A DNA stretch of 64,000 nt from Aurantibacter aestuarii (GCF_003008425.1 NZ_PXOQ01000019.1:1-64000), one strand, 5' to 3'. Shown: positions 9,009 to 16,166, numbered from the stretch's first letter. Program-made: numbers and translations. Notes: generated by a model from the letters alone, not told the origin.

Positions 9009-9488
9009 TTAATTATAGATTAAGTTAACAAACGTGGACGCTCTTAGTATTCCAATATCAGTATGTAATAATGTACTGTAATCAAATTGATAAAATGCAT
9101 TGGCACTTTTACCAATTCTATAGGATTTTAAATAGTACGGCATGTATTCTGGTAACAATATTGTGCCTAATAAAACAACACCAAAAAGATAAAGACTTCT
9201 TTTTCCGTTGCCATAGCAGAGGTATTGTAATGCAATTTCATCTTCAACTTGAGTTCCATAACCGGTAAGAACGTGATAACAGTCATGACGCTCAATCTTA
9301 GGAATTAATTCAAAATTATTTTTCTTAAGAAATAATCCCAAATGATAACCAAAACTTTCTTTAGTATAATTTAAAAGTTCTTGCTTAGATATTTTCCAAG
9401 CTGTATGATTTCTTTTAAAATAGGTGATATAAAAATGTTGACTGTTTTCAAAAAGCCAAATGATTAATTTTTTTCTATAGTTTCTCAT
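9009..9488 (-). CDS. Coq4-family protein
   Basis: 159 residues from the ATG at 9488; a TTG ten codons upstream would place the start inside the palindromic operator and is less likely. It carries the complete Coq4 metal-binding pattern HDxxHx11E: HDCYH at about residue 91 followed by ...GTQVEDE. In eukaryotes and proteobacteria Coq4 acts in ubiquinone biosynthesis (C1 decarboxylation/hydroxylation of the ring), but Bacteroidota use menaquinone, so the substrate here is unknown. First gene of a four-gene unit, 15 bp downstream of a perfect palindrome shared with the regulator operon. Confidence 0.8.
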   Translation of the reverse strand: MRNYRKKLIIWLFENSQHFYITYFKRNHTAWKISKQELLNYTKESFGYHLGLFLKKNNFELIPKIERHDCYHVLTGYGTQVEDEIALQYLCYGNGKRSLYLFGVVLLGTILLPEYMPYYLKSYRIGKSANAFYQFDYSTLLHTDIGILRASTFVNLIYN

Positions 9489-9503
9489 ATAATTACTTAA
9501 AAG

Positions 9504-9522
9504 TACTTTGAAATACAAAGTA
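9504..9522. promoter_or_regulatory. Palindromic operator, site 1 (upstream of coq4-like operon)
   Basis: TACTTTGAAATACAAAGTA, a perfect 7-bp inverted repeat with a 5-bp spacer, 15 bp before the coq4-like ATG. A 25-bp block including it is identical to the block at 10470-10494. Likely bound by the winged-helix regulator encoded at 9540-9833. Confidence 0.75.
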
Positions 9523-9539
9523 AATGGTTAAAAAAAAGT

Positions 9540-9833
9540 TTAGGTGTTTTTTAAAAGTTGTTCTAAAGCATCAATATGTTTTTTAAAGGCGGCTTGTCCT
9601 AATTTAGTTGCCGAGTAGCTCGTGTTGGGTTTTTTACCAATAAACCGTTTTTCAACTAAAATATACTCTGCTTTTTCAAGAGCTTTTGTGTGGCTGGCTA
9701 AATTACCATCTGTAGCTCCTAAAAGTTCCTTAAGCGTTGTAAAGTCCATTTTTTCATTAACCATAAGAACAGACATAATGCCTAATCGTATTCTATGATC
9801 AAAAACTTTATTTATGTTGTTTATTATACTCAC
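9540..9833 (-). CDS. Winged-helix transcriptional regulator (PF13601-like)
   Basis: 97 residues. A winged helix occupies the whole protein: HRIRLGIMSVLMVNEKMDFTT, the recognition region LLGATDGNLASHTKALEKA, and the wing YILVEKRFIGKKPNTSY. This is the MarR/ArsR-like family that often sits next to small membrane proteins in Bacteroidota. GTG start; 5 bp after the membrane gene's stop. No ligand domain is present. By position it most probably binds the palindrome at 10474-10492 (own operon) and 9504-9522 (coq4-like operon). Confidence 0.87.
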   Translation of the reverse strand: MSIINNINKVFDHRIRLGIMSVLMVNEKMDFTTLKELLGATDGNLASHTKALEKAEYILVEKRFIGKKPNTSYSATKLGQAAFKKHIDALEQLLKNT

Positions 9834-9838
9834 TAGTC

Positions 9839-10465
9839 TTAAGTTCTATCGTGTTTAAGATACATCAAAGAACCGTAAAAAATATGGCATATTCCAAATC
9901 CTAAAGCCCAAAAGAATAAACCGTAACCCAAAAAGTAAACGGAAATAAGCCCAATTATAATCATAGTTAACCCCAGATATCTAATATCACCCAAAGTATA
10001 CTTGCTTGCATTAACACAAGCTAATCCATAAAAAACTAAAGTTAATGGCGCTACATAGGCATACACTTCTTTTTCAATTAAAAGTAAAATGAAAAAACCA
10101 CCGGTAACTAAAGGAATGGCAAAATTTATAATTAAACGCTTCGATGTTGCATCCCACAAAACCTCATCTCGTTTTTTAGCTTTGCTATAACTTAATAATA
10201 TACCTGTTAATATGGAGGCAACAACAACTACAAAAGCAATTACAAATATTTGTATCATTCGATCTTCGGTTAAAACTAAAGTTCTATAGCCATAAGTAGA
10301 GATGCTATTATTGGCGTAAATAATTTGATAACCTAAAAACGCTCCTATAAGGGCATAAATACCGGCTAATATCCCAGATAAACCACTAAGAGATATAAAA
10401 CGAGAAGACTTTGTCATTAATTGTTTAATCTCGCTTAAGTCTTTTAAATAATCTTCATTGCTCAT
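9839..10465 (-). CDS. Hypothetical multi-pass membrane protein, partner of the winged-helix regulator
   Basis: 208 residues. A charged N-terminus (SNEDYLKDLSEIKQLMTKSS) precedes about six hydrophobic segments. I do not recognise a named family. It is the first gene of a two-gene unit with the downstream regulator; such pairs are common in Flavobacteriia, where the membrane protein may signal to the regulator, but that is inference. ATG lies 8 bp after the perfect palindrome. Confidence 0.75.
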   Translation of the reverse strand: MSNEDYLKDLSEIKQLMTKSSRFISLSGLSGILAGIYALIGAFLGYQIIYANNSISTYGYRTLVLTEDRMIQIFVIAFVVVVASILTGILLSYSKAKKRDEVLWDATSKRLIINFAIPLVTGGFFILLLIEKEVYAYVAPLTLVFYGLACVNASKYTLGDIRYLGLTMIIIGLISVYFLGYGLFFWALGFGICHIFYGSLMYLKHDRT

Positions 10466-10473
10466 AATTAAAG

Positions 10474-10492
10474 TACTTTGAAATACAAAGTA
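10474..10492. promoter_or_regulatory. Palindromic operator, site 2 (upstream of membrane protein/regulator operon)
   Basis: Same TACTTTGAAATACAAAGTA palindrome as at 9504-9522, 8 bp before the ATG at 10465. Its place over the expected transcription start suggests repression of the regulator's own operon. Confidence 0.75.
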
Positions 10493-10578
10493 AAATAATT
10501 TTACGTTATAAAACTAATAAAATCTAAAATTTAATTTTTTAAAAGTGTATTTTAGAAGTATAAATTAAATTATATATT

Positions 10579-10938
10579 ATGTTAGGATTTCTGTTTAATA
10601 TCGCCAATATTGCTGGAGGCATCTTATTGGGTTTGACCTTATTAGATAAGTGGGATGGGGACAAAGATTATTTTAATAAAGCTGCCAGTTATCTTTCACC
10701 ATTTCAGACTGTAATTGGCTCAATACTTATGGTATTTTCTATAATTTACTTAATTCGAGGTGGCGGATTTTTATTTCATATAGTTAGTTTTATAGGCGGA
10801 TTTTTGTTGTTAACCCATGTTATAAGTAAATCTCCAAGCTTAAAAGATAGTTTGTTAAAATTTTCGGATATGCTTATGCCTTTTAAGGCAGGAATTGGTA
10901 TAGCACTAATAGTTATTGGTATTTTGGGATTATTTTAA
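10579..10938 (+). CDS. Hypothetical small membrane protein
   Basis: 119 residues with about four hydrophobic segments and glycine-rich turns (IAGGILLGLTLLDKW, PFQTVIGSILMVFSIIYLIRGGG). Two halves look related: SPFQTVIGSILMVFSI and MPFKAGIGIALIVIGILG, suggesting an internal duplication. No named family recognised. It is 11 bp before a DUF1801 gene. Confidence 0.65.
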   Translation: MLGFLFNIANIAGGILLGLTLLDKWDGDKDYFNKAASYLSPFQTVIGSILMVFSIIYLIRGGGFLFHIVSFIGGFLLLTHVISKSPSLKDSLLKFSDMLMPFKAGIGIALIVIGILGLF

Positions 10939-10949
10939 GTTGTTATATT

Positions 10950-11309
10950 TTGAAACCAGCAGAAGAATATTTCTTAAATCAAATTGAGCCTTATCAGTCT
11001 ATTTTATTAGATTTAAAGGCTATTATTGAAGCTGTTGTGCCAGAAATAACCTTAGAATATAAATGGAAACTTCCATTTTATTATTTACATGGACGGCCAT
11101 TATTTTATTTAAACCAAACAAAAAATTATGTCGATTTAGGATTTTGGCATGCTCATTTGTTAGAACACCATCAGCATTACTTTATATCGGAAAACCGAAA
11201 AGCCGTAAAGTCACTTCGCTATTTTAAAGAAACCGATATTGATGAGAAAATTTTAAAAGATGTAATTGAGACTATCGCAAATAGTGATTTTCATCCTTTT
11301 AAACGTTAA
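10950..11309 (+). CDS. DUF1801 family protein (YdhG-like)
   Basis: 119 residues. The pattern of DUF1801 is visible: KPAEEYFLNQIEPYQSILLDL, EITLEYKWKLPFYYL and a C-terminal helix. Small cytosolic fold of unknown role. It starts with TTG at 10950, as no in-frame ATG lies nearby. Probably co-transcribed with the membrane gene before it. Confidence 0.8.
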   Translation: MKPAEEYFLNQIEPYQSILLDLKAIIEAVVPEITLEYKWKLPFYYLHGRPLFYLNQTKNYVDLGFWHAHLLEHHQHYFISENRKAVKSLRYFKETDIDEKILKDVIETIANSDFHPFKR

Positions 11310-11347
11310 TGTATAACCAATTTTTTTTAATTAGAAATTAATTTAAA

Positions 11348-12361
11348 ATGAATGATACCATCATAACACCAAAATTAACAAGACAGGTATTTGTACTAAG
11401 TCTTATTTTATTTATGGGGATTTTAATCTTTAGAGAACTCATTCCATATTTATCTGGTGTCTTAGGTGCGGTAACCATCTTTTTACTTTTAAGACCTTGG
11501 ATGAATACTTTAATTCAAAAAGGTTGGAAAAAAAGTTTAGCGGCATTGCTTTTAATGTTCTTATCCTTTGTGTGTATTTTATTACCCATATCTGCAATAG
11601 TTATCATGTTGGGAAATAAAATTGGAGATGCAGTTAAAAATTCCGAACAGGTTGTAACCGCTTTTAAAAAGCAAATGGAAAATATTGAGTCTTTTTTAGG
11701 ATATGACCTTACGTCTAATATTGATGCCTCCAAAATTTCAGACTGGATATCAAATAACGCGAAAGGTTTTGCGGACAGTACTTTAAATATTTCAATTGCT
11801 ATAGGTCTAATGTACTTTATGTTGTATTATATGTTTACCAATAGTGATAAGCTTATAAAGTACTTACATAAATATATACCTATAAAAGAAAAAAACTTAA
11901 AAATTATAGGCTCAGAATGTCAAACTATGGTAAGATCTAATGCCATAGGCATACCATTAGTAGCTTTTGCTCAAGGTATTATTGCTTTAATAGGGTTTCT
12001 AATTTTTGGTATTAAAGATCCGTTTTTTTGGTTTATGTTAGTTACTGTAGGTTCCATGGTGCCTTTTGTAGGAACCCTTTTAGGGATTTTGCCTGTATTT
12101 CTGGTGACCTTGTCTTCTGGAGATACTTTTACGGCGTATGGTATTTTAATCTATGGTTTTGTAGTGGTAGGTTCTACAGATAATATAATCCGGCTTTTTG
12201 TGTTGAAAAAATTAGATAATGTTCACCCGTTAATTACGTTAATTGGTGTTATAGTAGGTGTGCCATTATTTGGATTTATCGGGCTTATTTTTGGTCCGCT
12301 CTTAATTAGTTTATTTTTAGTGATTCTAAAAATTTATAAAAGAGAATATGGACTAAAATAA
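11348..12361 (+). CDS. AI-2E family transporter
   Basis: 337 residues. Family layout is clear: N-terminal hairpin of membrane helices (residues 15-45 and 60-90), a soluble amphipathic section (KNSEQVVTAFKKQMENIESFLG), then the C-terminal bundle with FAQGIIALIGFLIFGIKDPFFW, the conserved GSMVPFVGTLLGILPV and GPLLISLF. Members export small molecules or ions (AI-2 export by TqsA, Na+/H+ exchange by others); which applies here cannot be told. It ends 6 bp from the convergent outer-membrane gene. Confidence 0.9.
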   Translation: MNDTIITPKLTRQVFVLSLILFMGILIFRELIPYLSGVLGAVTIFLLLRPWMNTLIQKGWKKSLAALLLMFLSFVCILLPISAIVIMLGNKIGDAVKNSEQVVTAFKKQMENIESFLGYDLTSNIDASKISDWISNNAKGFADSTLNISIAIGLMYFMLYYMFTNSDKLIKYLHKYIPIKEKNLKIIGSECQTMVRSNAIGIPLVAFAQGIIALIGFLIFGIKDPFFWFMLVTVGSMVPFVGTLLGILPVFLVTLSSGDTFTAYGILIYGFVVVGSTDNIIRLFVLKKLDNVHPLITLIGVIVGVPLFGFIGLIFGPLLISLFLVILKIYKREYGLK

Positions 12362-12367
12362 TTAGTT

Positions 12368-13213
12368 TTAAATACTAAAAATCCCACCAAGAGTCACAAC
12401 TCGTTGTAAGAATAAAAATTGATGTGATGCTTTATCTGCAGGGTCGTTTGTAGTCTTAGCATCATACATATGTATAAATCCACCTTTCAAATCGGTTTGA
12501 ATATAAAAATGTTTAAACAATGTAAAGTTTAAACCTAAGTTTAGAGAAGTACCATATCCTGAAATACTAAACTTATCGGTTTGGTCTTTGTAAAGAAGCG
12601 TCGAGTTGGTTCTGGGATATAAAACACCAATACCAACACTTTCTGTTATATTTATTTGAAAAACATCGGTATTAGTAATGCCAAACCATTTAGAAATATC
12701 ATCATATCTGGCAAGTTCTGTGGTTACATAATTTAAACCATCGGTGTATTCAAATTTTAAAAAATCTTCAGACACAAAAGTGTCACCGTTATAAACCCCA
12801 TTAAATGTGCTTCCAGGTTCATTAAGAGGTAAATTAATTTCACCTTGAACCTTTTTTACACGATTCCTGTCCATAACGTATTTCATATGATCAAAACCAA
12901 TAATTAATGCATATTTATCCGAAATAAAATATCCAAGTCTAAAATTGGTTTGTGGAATGGTTAATCGGGTAGGATTAAAGTAATCTATATGCCAACCTTT
13001 TGGTTTATCATGTGCGCCAACATCCTCAATAGTAAAATCGTAATTCTCACCAGTAAAATGAATATCCGAGTAGGAGTATGACGCACGATTTCCACCCCAT
13101 GCTATAAATAGTTTTCCTTTTTTTGAAGATGTATGCAATGAGTCCTGTGCTTGACTTATTGCTGTGCTTAGTAGTGCAAAACTTATCAAGCAGAGTTTTA
13201 TGTTGTATATCAT
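12368..13213 (-). CDS. Predicted outer-membrane beta-barrel protein
   Basis: 281 residues. Signal peptide with cleavage near ISQAQ-D (residue 22). The mature part is rich in alternating strands (KLFIAWGGNRASYSYSDIHF, TNFRLGYFISDKYALIIGFD, TSLNLGLNFTLFKHFYIQTDL) and ends in an aromatic/hydrophobic strand (VVTLGGIFSI). I recognise no named family. It follows kdsA by 7 bp on the same strand and is probably co-transcribed with it. Confidence 0.72.
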   Translation of the reverse strand: MIYNIKLCLISFALLSTAISQAQDSLHTSSKKGKLFIAWGGNRASYSYSDIHFTGENYDFTIEDVGAHDKPKGWHIDYFNPTRLTIPQTNFRLGYFISDKYALIIGFDHMKYVMDRNRVKKVQGEINLPLNEPGSTFNGVYNGDTFVSEDFLKFEYTDGLNYVTTELARYDDISKWFGITNTDVFQINITESVGIGVLYPRTNSTLLYKDQTDKFSISGYGTSLNLGLNFTLFKHFYIQTDLKGGFIHMYDAKTTNDPADKASHQFLFLQRVVTLGGIFSI

Positions 13214-13220
13214 TAAAGAT

Positions 13221-14039
13221 TTAGAAGGCGTTTATAGTCTGTCTAATTTTAGTAAGGTTAGTAAGTAAGGCTTCTAAATTATCTAAGTGTAGCATATTTG
13301 CGCCATCACTTTTAGCATTTGCTGGATCAAAATGGGTTTCAATAAATAAACCATCTACATGGTTTACAACTCCTGCACGTGCAATAGTTTCAATCATATC
13401 CGGACGTCCACCAGTAACACCAATACTTTGGTTAGGTTGCTGTAAGGAATGTGTAACATCTAAAATAGTTGGGGCATACTCACGCATAGTTGGGATGCCT
13501 CTAAAATCTACAATCATATCTTGGTAGCCAAACATAGTTCCGCGATCGGTAATCCAAGCTTTGTTATTTCCAGCATCTTTAACTTTTTGTACCGCATGTT
13601 TCATGGCTTCTGGACTCATAAATTGTCCTTTTTTAAGATTAACCACTTTTCCAGTTTTTGCTGCAGCCACCACTAAATCGGTTTGTCGCACTAAAAACGC
13701 AGGAATTTGTAACACATCTACATATTGAGCTGCCATAGCTGCATCACTAACTTCATGAATATCAGTCACTGTTGGGACATCAAAAGTTTCAGAGACTTTT
13801 GCTAAAATTTCTAAAGCTTTTTCATCTCCAATACCTGTAAAACTATCAATTCTGCTACGGTTAGCTTTTTTAAAGCTGCCTTTAAACACGTAAGGAATTT
13901 GTAGTTTATTAGTTATGTTAACCACTTTTTCTGCAATGCGTAAAGCCATATCTTCGCCTTCTATAGCGCATGGTCCACATAGTAAAAAAAAGTTATTCGC
14001 ATTGGCATGCTTTATTTTAGGAATGTCTGATAATTGCAT
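13221..14039 (-). CDS. kdsA: 3-deoxy-8-phosphooctulonate synthase (Kdo-8-P synthase)
   Basis: 272 residues, normal length for KdsA. It condenses phosphoenolpyruvate with arabinose-5-phosphate to make Kdo-8-phosphate for the LPS inner core. Visible family blocks: LLCGPCAIEGEDMA (phosphate/PEP binding), FKGSFKKANRS, VTDIHEV, NLKKGQFMSPE, WITDRGTMFGY, VDFRG and VTGGRPDMIE. An asparagine (NLKKG area, KAW for the metal Cys position) cannot be resolved by eye, so metal dependence is left open. ATG preceded at 18 bp by a TATCTTTG -7 box. First gene of a unit with the outer-membrane protein. Confidence 0.96.
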   Translation of the reverse strand: MQLSDIPKIKHANANNFFLLCGPCAIEGEDMALRIAEKVVNITNKLQIPYVFKGSFKKANRSRIDSFTGIGDEKALEILAKVSETFDVPTVTDIHEVSDAAMAAQYVDVLQIPAFLVRQTDLVVAAAKTGKVVNLKKGQFMSPEAMKHAVQKVKDAGNNKAWITDRGTMFGYQDMIVDFRGIPTMREYAPTILDVTHSLQQPNQSIGVTGGRPDMIETIARAGVVNHVDGLFIETHFDPANAKSDGANMLHLDNLEALLTNLTKIRQTINAF

Positions 14040-14057
14040 AGCTTAAATTTTACAGCG

Positions 14058-14065
14058 CAAAGATA
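14058..14065 (-). promoter_or_regulatory. Promoter -7 box for kdsA
   Basis: On the minus strand TATCTTTG, an exact match to the Bacteroidota TAnnTTTG consensus, ending 18 bases before the ATG. No clear TTG at -33. Confidence 0.5.
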
Positions 14066-14251
14066 CATAATTTCATATCTAAGTTAGGTATGTTTATGCG
14101 TTTAGAAGTTTATTTGTTTAGCCTTTTATAAGCTACGAGTTTTGTTTTTTAGATTTTTTAAATAGAAAACTATTTGAATAGTTATGTCTATCTCACTTGC
14201 GGAAAATAGTTATATTAGAGTTATAAAAATTGTATTATAGGATTATCTTTA

Positions 14252-14262
14252 CGGGATATAAG
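14252..14262 (+). repeat. 11-bp direct repeat CGGGATATAAG, left copy
   Basis: Identical to 15908-15918; together they bound a 1.67-kb AT-rich segment with two small genes between kdsA and typA. Could mark an insertion, or be chance. Confidence 0.4.
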
Positions 14263-14355
14263 GAGCCCTAAACTTACTATATCCAGATTTATTTACGGGA
14301 TATGAGTAATAAAATTAATTATATAACGAGTTGTAAAACATTAAAAAAACAATTA

Positions 14356-14943
14356 ATGAGAATATTTAATCGTCTCATATTAGTAATACTAAATACATTC
14401 TTATTTATCTCATGCAATGATGTAAATAAAAGTAAGGAAATATATAAGTCTAGAATAATTGAGAACGATACGACCTATCAAAAAGAAACCTACATTTATT
14501 TTCTTAAAAACAAAAAAGAAGTAAATAAAATATATAAAGATAGTATATACACGGGAGTTATAGCATTTAATAGTTTGCTGGATACGGTTACTACTGAATT
14601 ATATGAATTTGAAAAGTATCCGAACAGAGGAATATTGTTTTATAAAACCCAAAATCACAAAAGAGAAATTTCACTGTTGGATAAGCAATTAAATGGAAAA
14701 GTTTCTTCTCATGATTTATTAAAAGATTTTAAAAGCAAGAATAAACTAGATACATTATATGCAATTTCAAGTGACAAAATTCCAATTTTTGGTTTAAAAT
14801 TTAATGAAGTTGGTACTCATTATATTAATGGAATTGTAGAAGATTTTGTTCATATTAAAACGTCAGATACATCAAAAGTGAGATTAATTTCAAAAGATAT
14901 TATTATATCAACTAGCTTTGAGGTTATTGAGCCTGATTTGTGA
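14356..14943 (+). CDS. Hypothetical small lipoprotein
   Basis: 195 residues from the ATG at 14356; an ATG 18 codons upstream lies in the TTTACGGGATAT repeat and would bury the signal peptide, so I prefer the later one. MRIFNRLILVILNTFLFISC is a lipoprotein signal with lipobox FISC. The mature part is lysine-rich, without a family I recognise; strands such as RGILFYKTQNHKREISL suggest a beta-rich fold. Codon use is more AT-biased than in kdsA or typA. It lies in the island bounded by short direct repeats, so recent gain is plausible. Confidence 0.65.
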   Translation: MRIFNRLILVILNTFLFISCNDVNKSKEIYKSRIIENDTTYQKETYIYFLKNKKEVNKIYKDSIYTGVIAFNSLLDTVTTELYEFEKYPNRGILFYKTQNHKREISLLDKQLNGKVSSHDLLKDFKSKNKLDTLYAISSDKIPIFGLKFNEVGTHYINGIVEDFVHIKTSDTSKVRLISKDIIISTSFEVIEPDL

Positions 14944-15019
14944 GAGAATAATTAGGATAGTTAAATTAATAATTTTGCTTTAAATTTTAGTAAAAAACGG
15001 ACTAAAAAAGAAAAAAACG

Positions 15020-15160
15020 TTTTACAACAAAGTATATATTTAATTGCTGCTGATTTCCTACCGGAAATCTTTGCTCTTTTATTATATTTAGTTTATGCTA
15101 GCTAAATCCTGCGGATTTAGGCCAGCAACTAAACATACACAAAACGTTGTACACAATTAA
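15020..15160. repeat. Imperfect inverted repeat with two internal hairpins (cassette-boundary-like)
   Basis: Outer arms: 15031-15049 (AGTATATATTTAATTGCTG) pairs imperfectly with 15123-15140 (CAGCAACTAAACATACAC). Inside are two perfect hairpins, GATTTCC-TACC-GGAAATC (15052-15069) and CTAAATCC-TGC-GGATTTAG (15102-15120). The right end continues to AACGTTGTACACAATT. It recalls the folded recombination sites of gene cassettes in shape, but it lacks canonical integron core sites. Confidence 0.55.
15146..15155 (+). repeat. 10-bp inverted repeat GTTGTACACA, left copy
   Basis: Reverse complement of 15896-15905 (TGTGTACAAC). The pair flanks the gene at 15262-15894, the right copy starting one base after its stop codon. 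Confidence 0.5.
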
Positions 15161-15261
15161 CTCACTCAACAGCAAACTTTACTCATTGAAAATTAAGATT
15201 AACTAAATCTAGATTTAAAAGTTATTAAGTTATCTATAAATTTGAGTAAATTAATAAAATT

Positions 15262-15894
15262 ATGAAAAAAATAAAACTTATAATTTTTCTCTTATTTCCC
15301 TTACTTATATTCGGGCAAAAAATAAATTATGAAGAATATCAAAGGGAGAGTTTTATAAAAGCAGAAAAAGCTCTTAAAAACTCAAACGGACTCGAAGCGT
15401 TGCATTATTTTCACACAGTTTGTATTTTAGATGTAAAGTCAGATATAGAAATTAAAGCAAAAGCAAAAATAGATTCTTTACTTCCTATTTATCAAAAAAA
15501 GGAATTGGAAAAATGGAAAGGAACTTGGAAGTTAAAACAAATAAAGACCAATCGATTTGACTATGAAAAAATTATAATTACTGAAAAAGAAATCTCGTTT
15601 TATAAAAAAGAAAAAGATACTACTTACTCTAGAAATGAAACAATTGAACACAAAAAATACGACCCTAATGATTTAATAGTTGATATTCATAGTGTCGAAT
15701 TTAAAAATAAAGAAATTTGGGAATTTAGTTTAAAAGAAAAAAACAATGAATTAAGACTTTTTCCAAACTTAAAAACACAATCAGATGGAACGACTTGGAT
15801 TCTTTTAGATGAACGTTCAATGATAAGAAACAAAGACGATAGAGAAAAAGCTTTAGCTGAAGAAATAAGAACTTATTATACAAAAATAAAATAA
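15262..15894 (+). CDS. Hypothetical exported protein
   Basis: 210 residues. Signal peptide MKKIKLIIFLLFPLLIFGQ, cleavage near residue 19. The mature protein has an N-terminal helical part (EYQRESFIKAEKALKNSNGLEALHYF, TPR-like) and a C-terminal strand-rich part with WKGTWKLKQI, resembling small lipocalin-like Bacteroidota proteins, but I cannot assign a family. Flanked by inverted GTTGTACACA/TGTGTACAAC, consistent with a mobile cassette. Strong AT bias. Confidence 0.68.
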   Translation: MKKIKLIIFLLFPLLIFGQKINYEEYQRESFIKAEKALKNSNGLEALHYFHTVCILDVKSDIEIKAKAKIDSLLPIYQKKELEKWKGTWKLKQIKTNRFDYEKIIITEKEISFYKKEKDTTYSRNETIEHKKYDPNDLIVDIHSVEFKNKEIWEFSLKEKNNELRLFPNLKTQSDGTTWILLDERSMIRNKDDREKALAEEIRTYYTKIK

Positions 15895-15895
15895 C

Positions 15896-15905
15896 TGTGT
15901 ACAAC
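15896..15905 (-). repeat. 10-bp inverted repeat TGTGTACAAC, right copy
   Basis: Reverse complement of 15146-15155; the copy begins just after the stop codon of the exported-protein gene, where a second cassette-like element seems to be cut short. Confidence 0.5.
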
Positions 15906-15907
15906 AC

Positions 15908-15918
15908 CGGGATATAAG
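15908..15918 (+). repeat. 11-bp direct repeat CGGGATATAAG, right copy
   Basis: Identical to 14252-14262. The intervening 1.67 kb carries two small exported-protein genes. From here to typA lies only dispersed-repeat copy 2. Confidence 0.4.
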
Positions 15919-16020
15919 TTATAAAATAACACCAATTAATATTCTAGTTCTTCTTTCTAAATTAACAACTCATATAAACTCTCCTAAACCAATCCTAATA
16001 AACTTTAAAATTAAAATCTA

Positions 16021-16119
16021 GCATTAGCGATAAAAGCGGCATCCTTTTTAAGTGCTTTAGACTTAAAAAGATACAGCGAATAGCGCGACCTTTTTACCGT
16101 TTTGTAAAAAGGAAATGCC
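16021..16119 (-). repeat. Structured dispersed repeat, copy 2 (inverted orientation)
   Basis: In element orientation: ends GCATT/AATGC, left hairpin CCTTTTTAC-AAAACG-GTAAAAAGG, shared block GGTCGCGCTATTCGCT, central hairpin TTTTTAAGT-CTAAAGC-ACTTAAAAA flanked by TATC and GGATG, then CCGCTTTTATC. The terminal pair differs from copies 1 and 3 (GCGTT/AACGC) by a compensating A-T for G-C change, and the hairpin arms differ in sequence but still pair. Lies 40 bp before the typA -7 box. Confidence 0.72.
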
Positions 16120-16158
16120 AAAAAAATAAAACGTGGCTATTTATCCATAAAAATTAAG

Positions 16159-16166
16159 TACATTTG
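16159..16166 (+). promoter_or_regulatory. Promoter -7 box for typA
   Basis: TACATTTG matches TAnnTTTG exactly, 27 bases before the ATG. No clear -33 TTG. Confidence 0.5.

Larger units (their letters stand above)
14040..14355. other. Intergenic region between kdsA and the small lipoprotein gene
   Basis: 316 bp, very AT-rich. Contains the kdsA promoter on the minus strand at 14058-14065. An inverted repeat GGATATA (14254-14260) and TATATCC (14278-14284) and a direct repeat TTTACGGGATAT (14248-14259 and 14292-14303) are visible. No tRNA or open frame of meaningful length. Confidence 0.6.
14944..15261. other. Intergenic region with cassette-like inverted repeat
   Basis: 318 bp without a gene. 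Holds the imperfect inverted-repeat element at 15020-15160 and an AT-rich leader to the gene at 15262. Nothing else recognised. Confidence 0.6.

Noticed and set aside
9489-9518. TTG start for the Coq4-like protein
   Set aside because: It would lie within the palindromic operator; the ATG at 9488 gives the expected length.
15020-15160. Integron attC site
   Set aside because: The shape is similar, but the core sites RYYYAAC and GTTRRRY are not matched and no integrase is in the window. I keep it as a cassette-like repeat of unknown kind.
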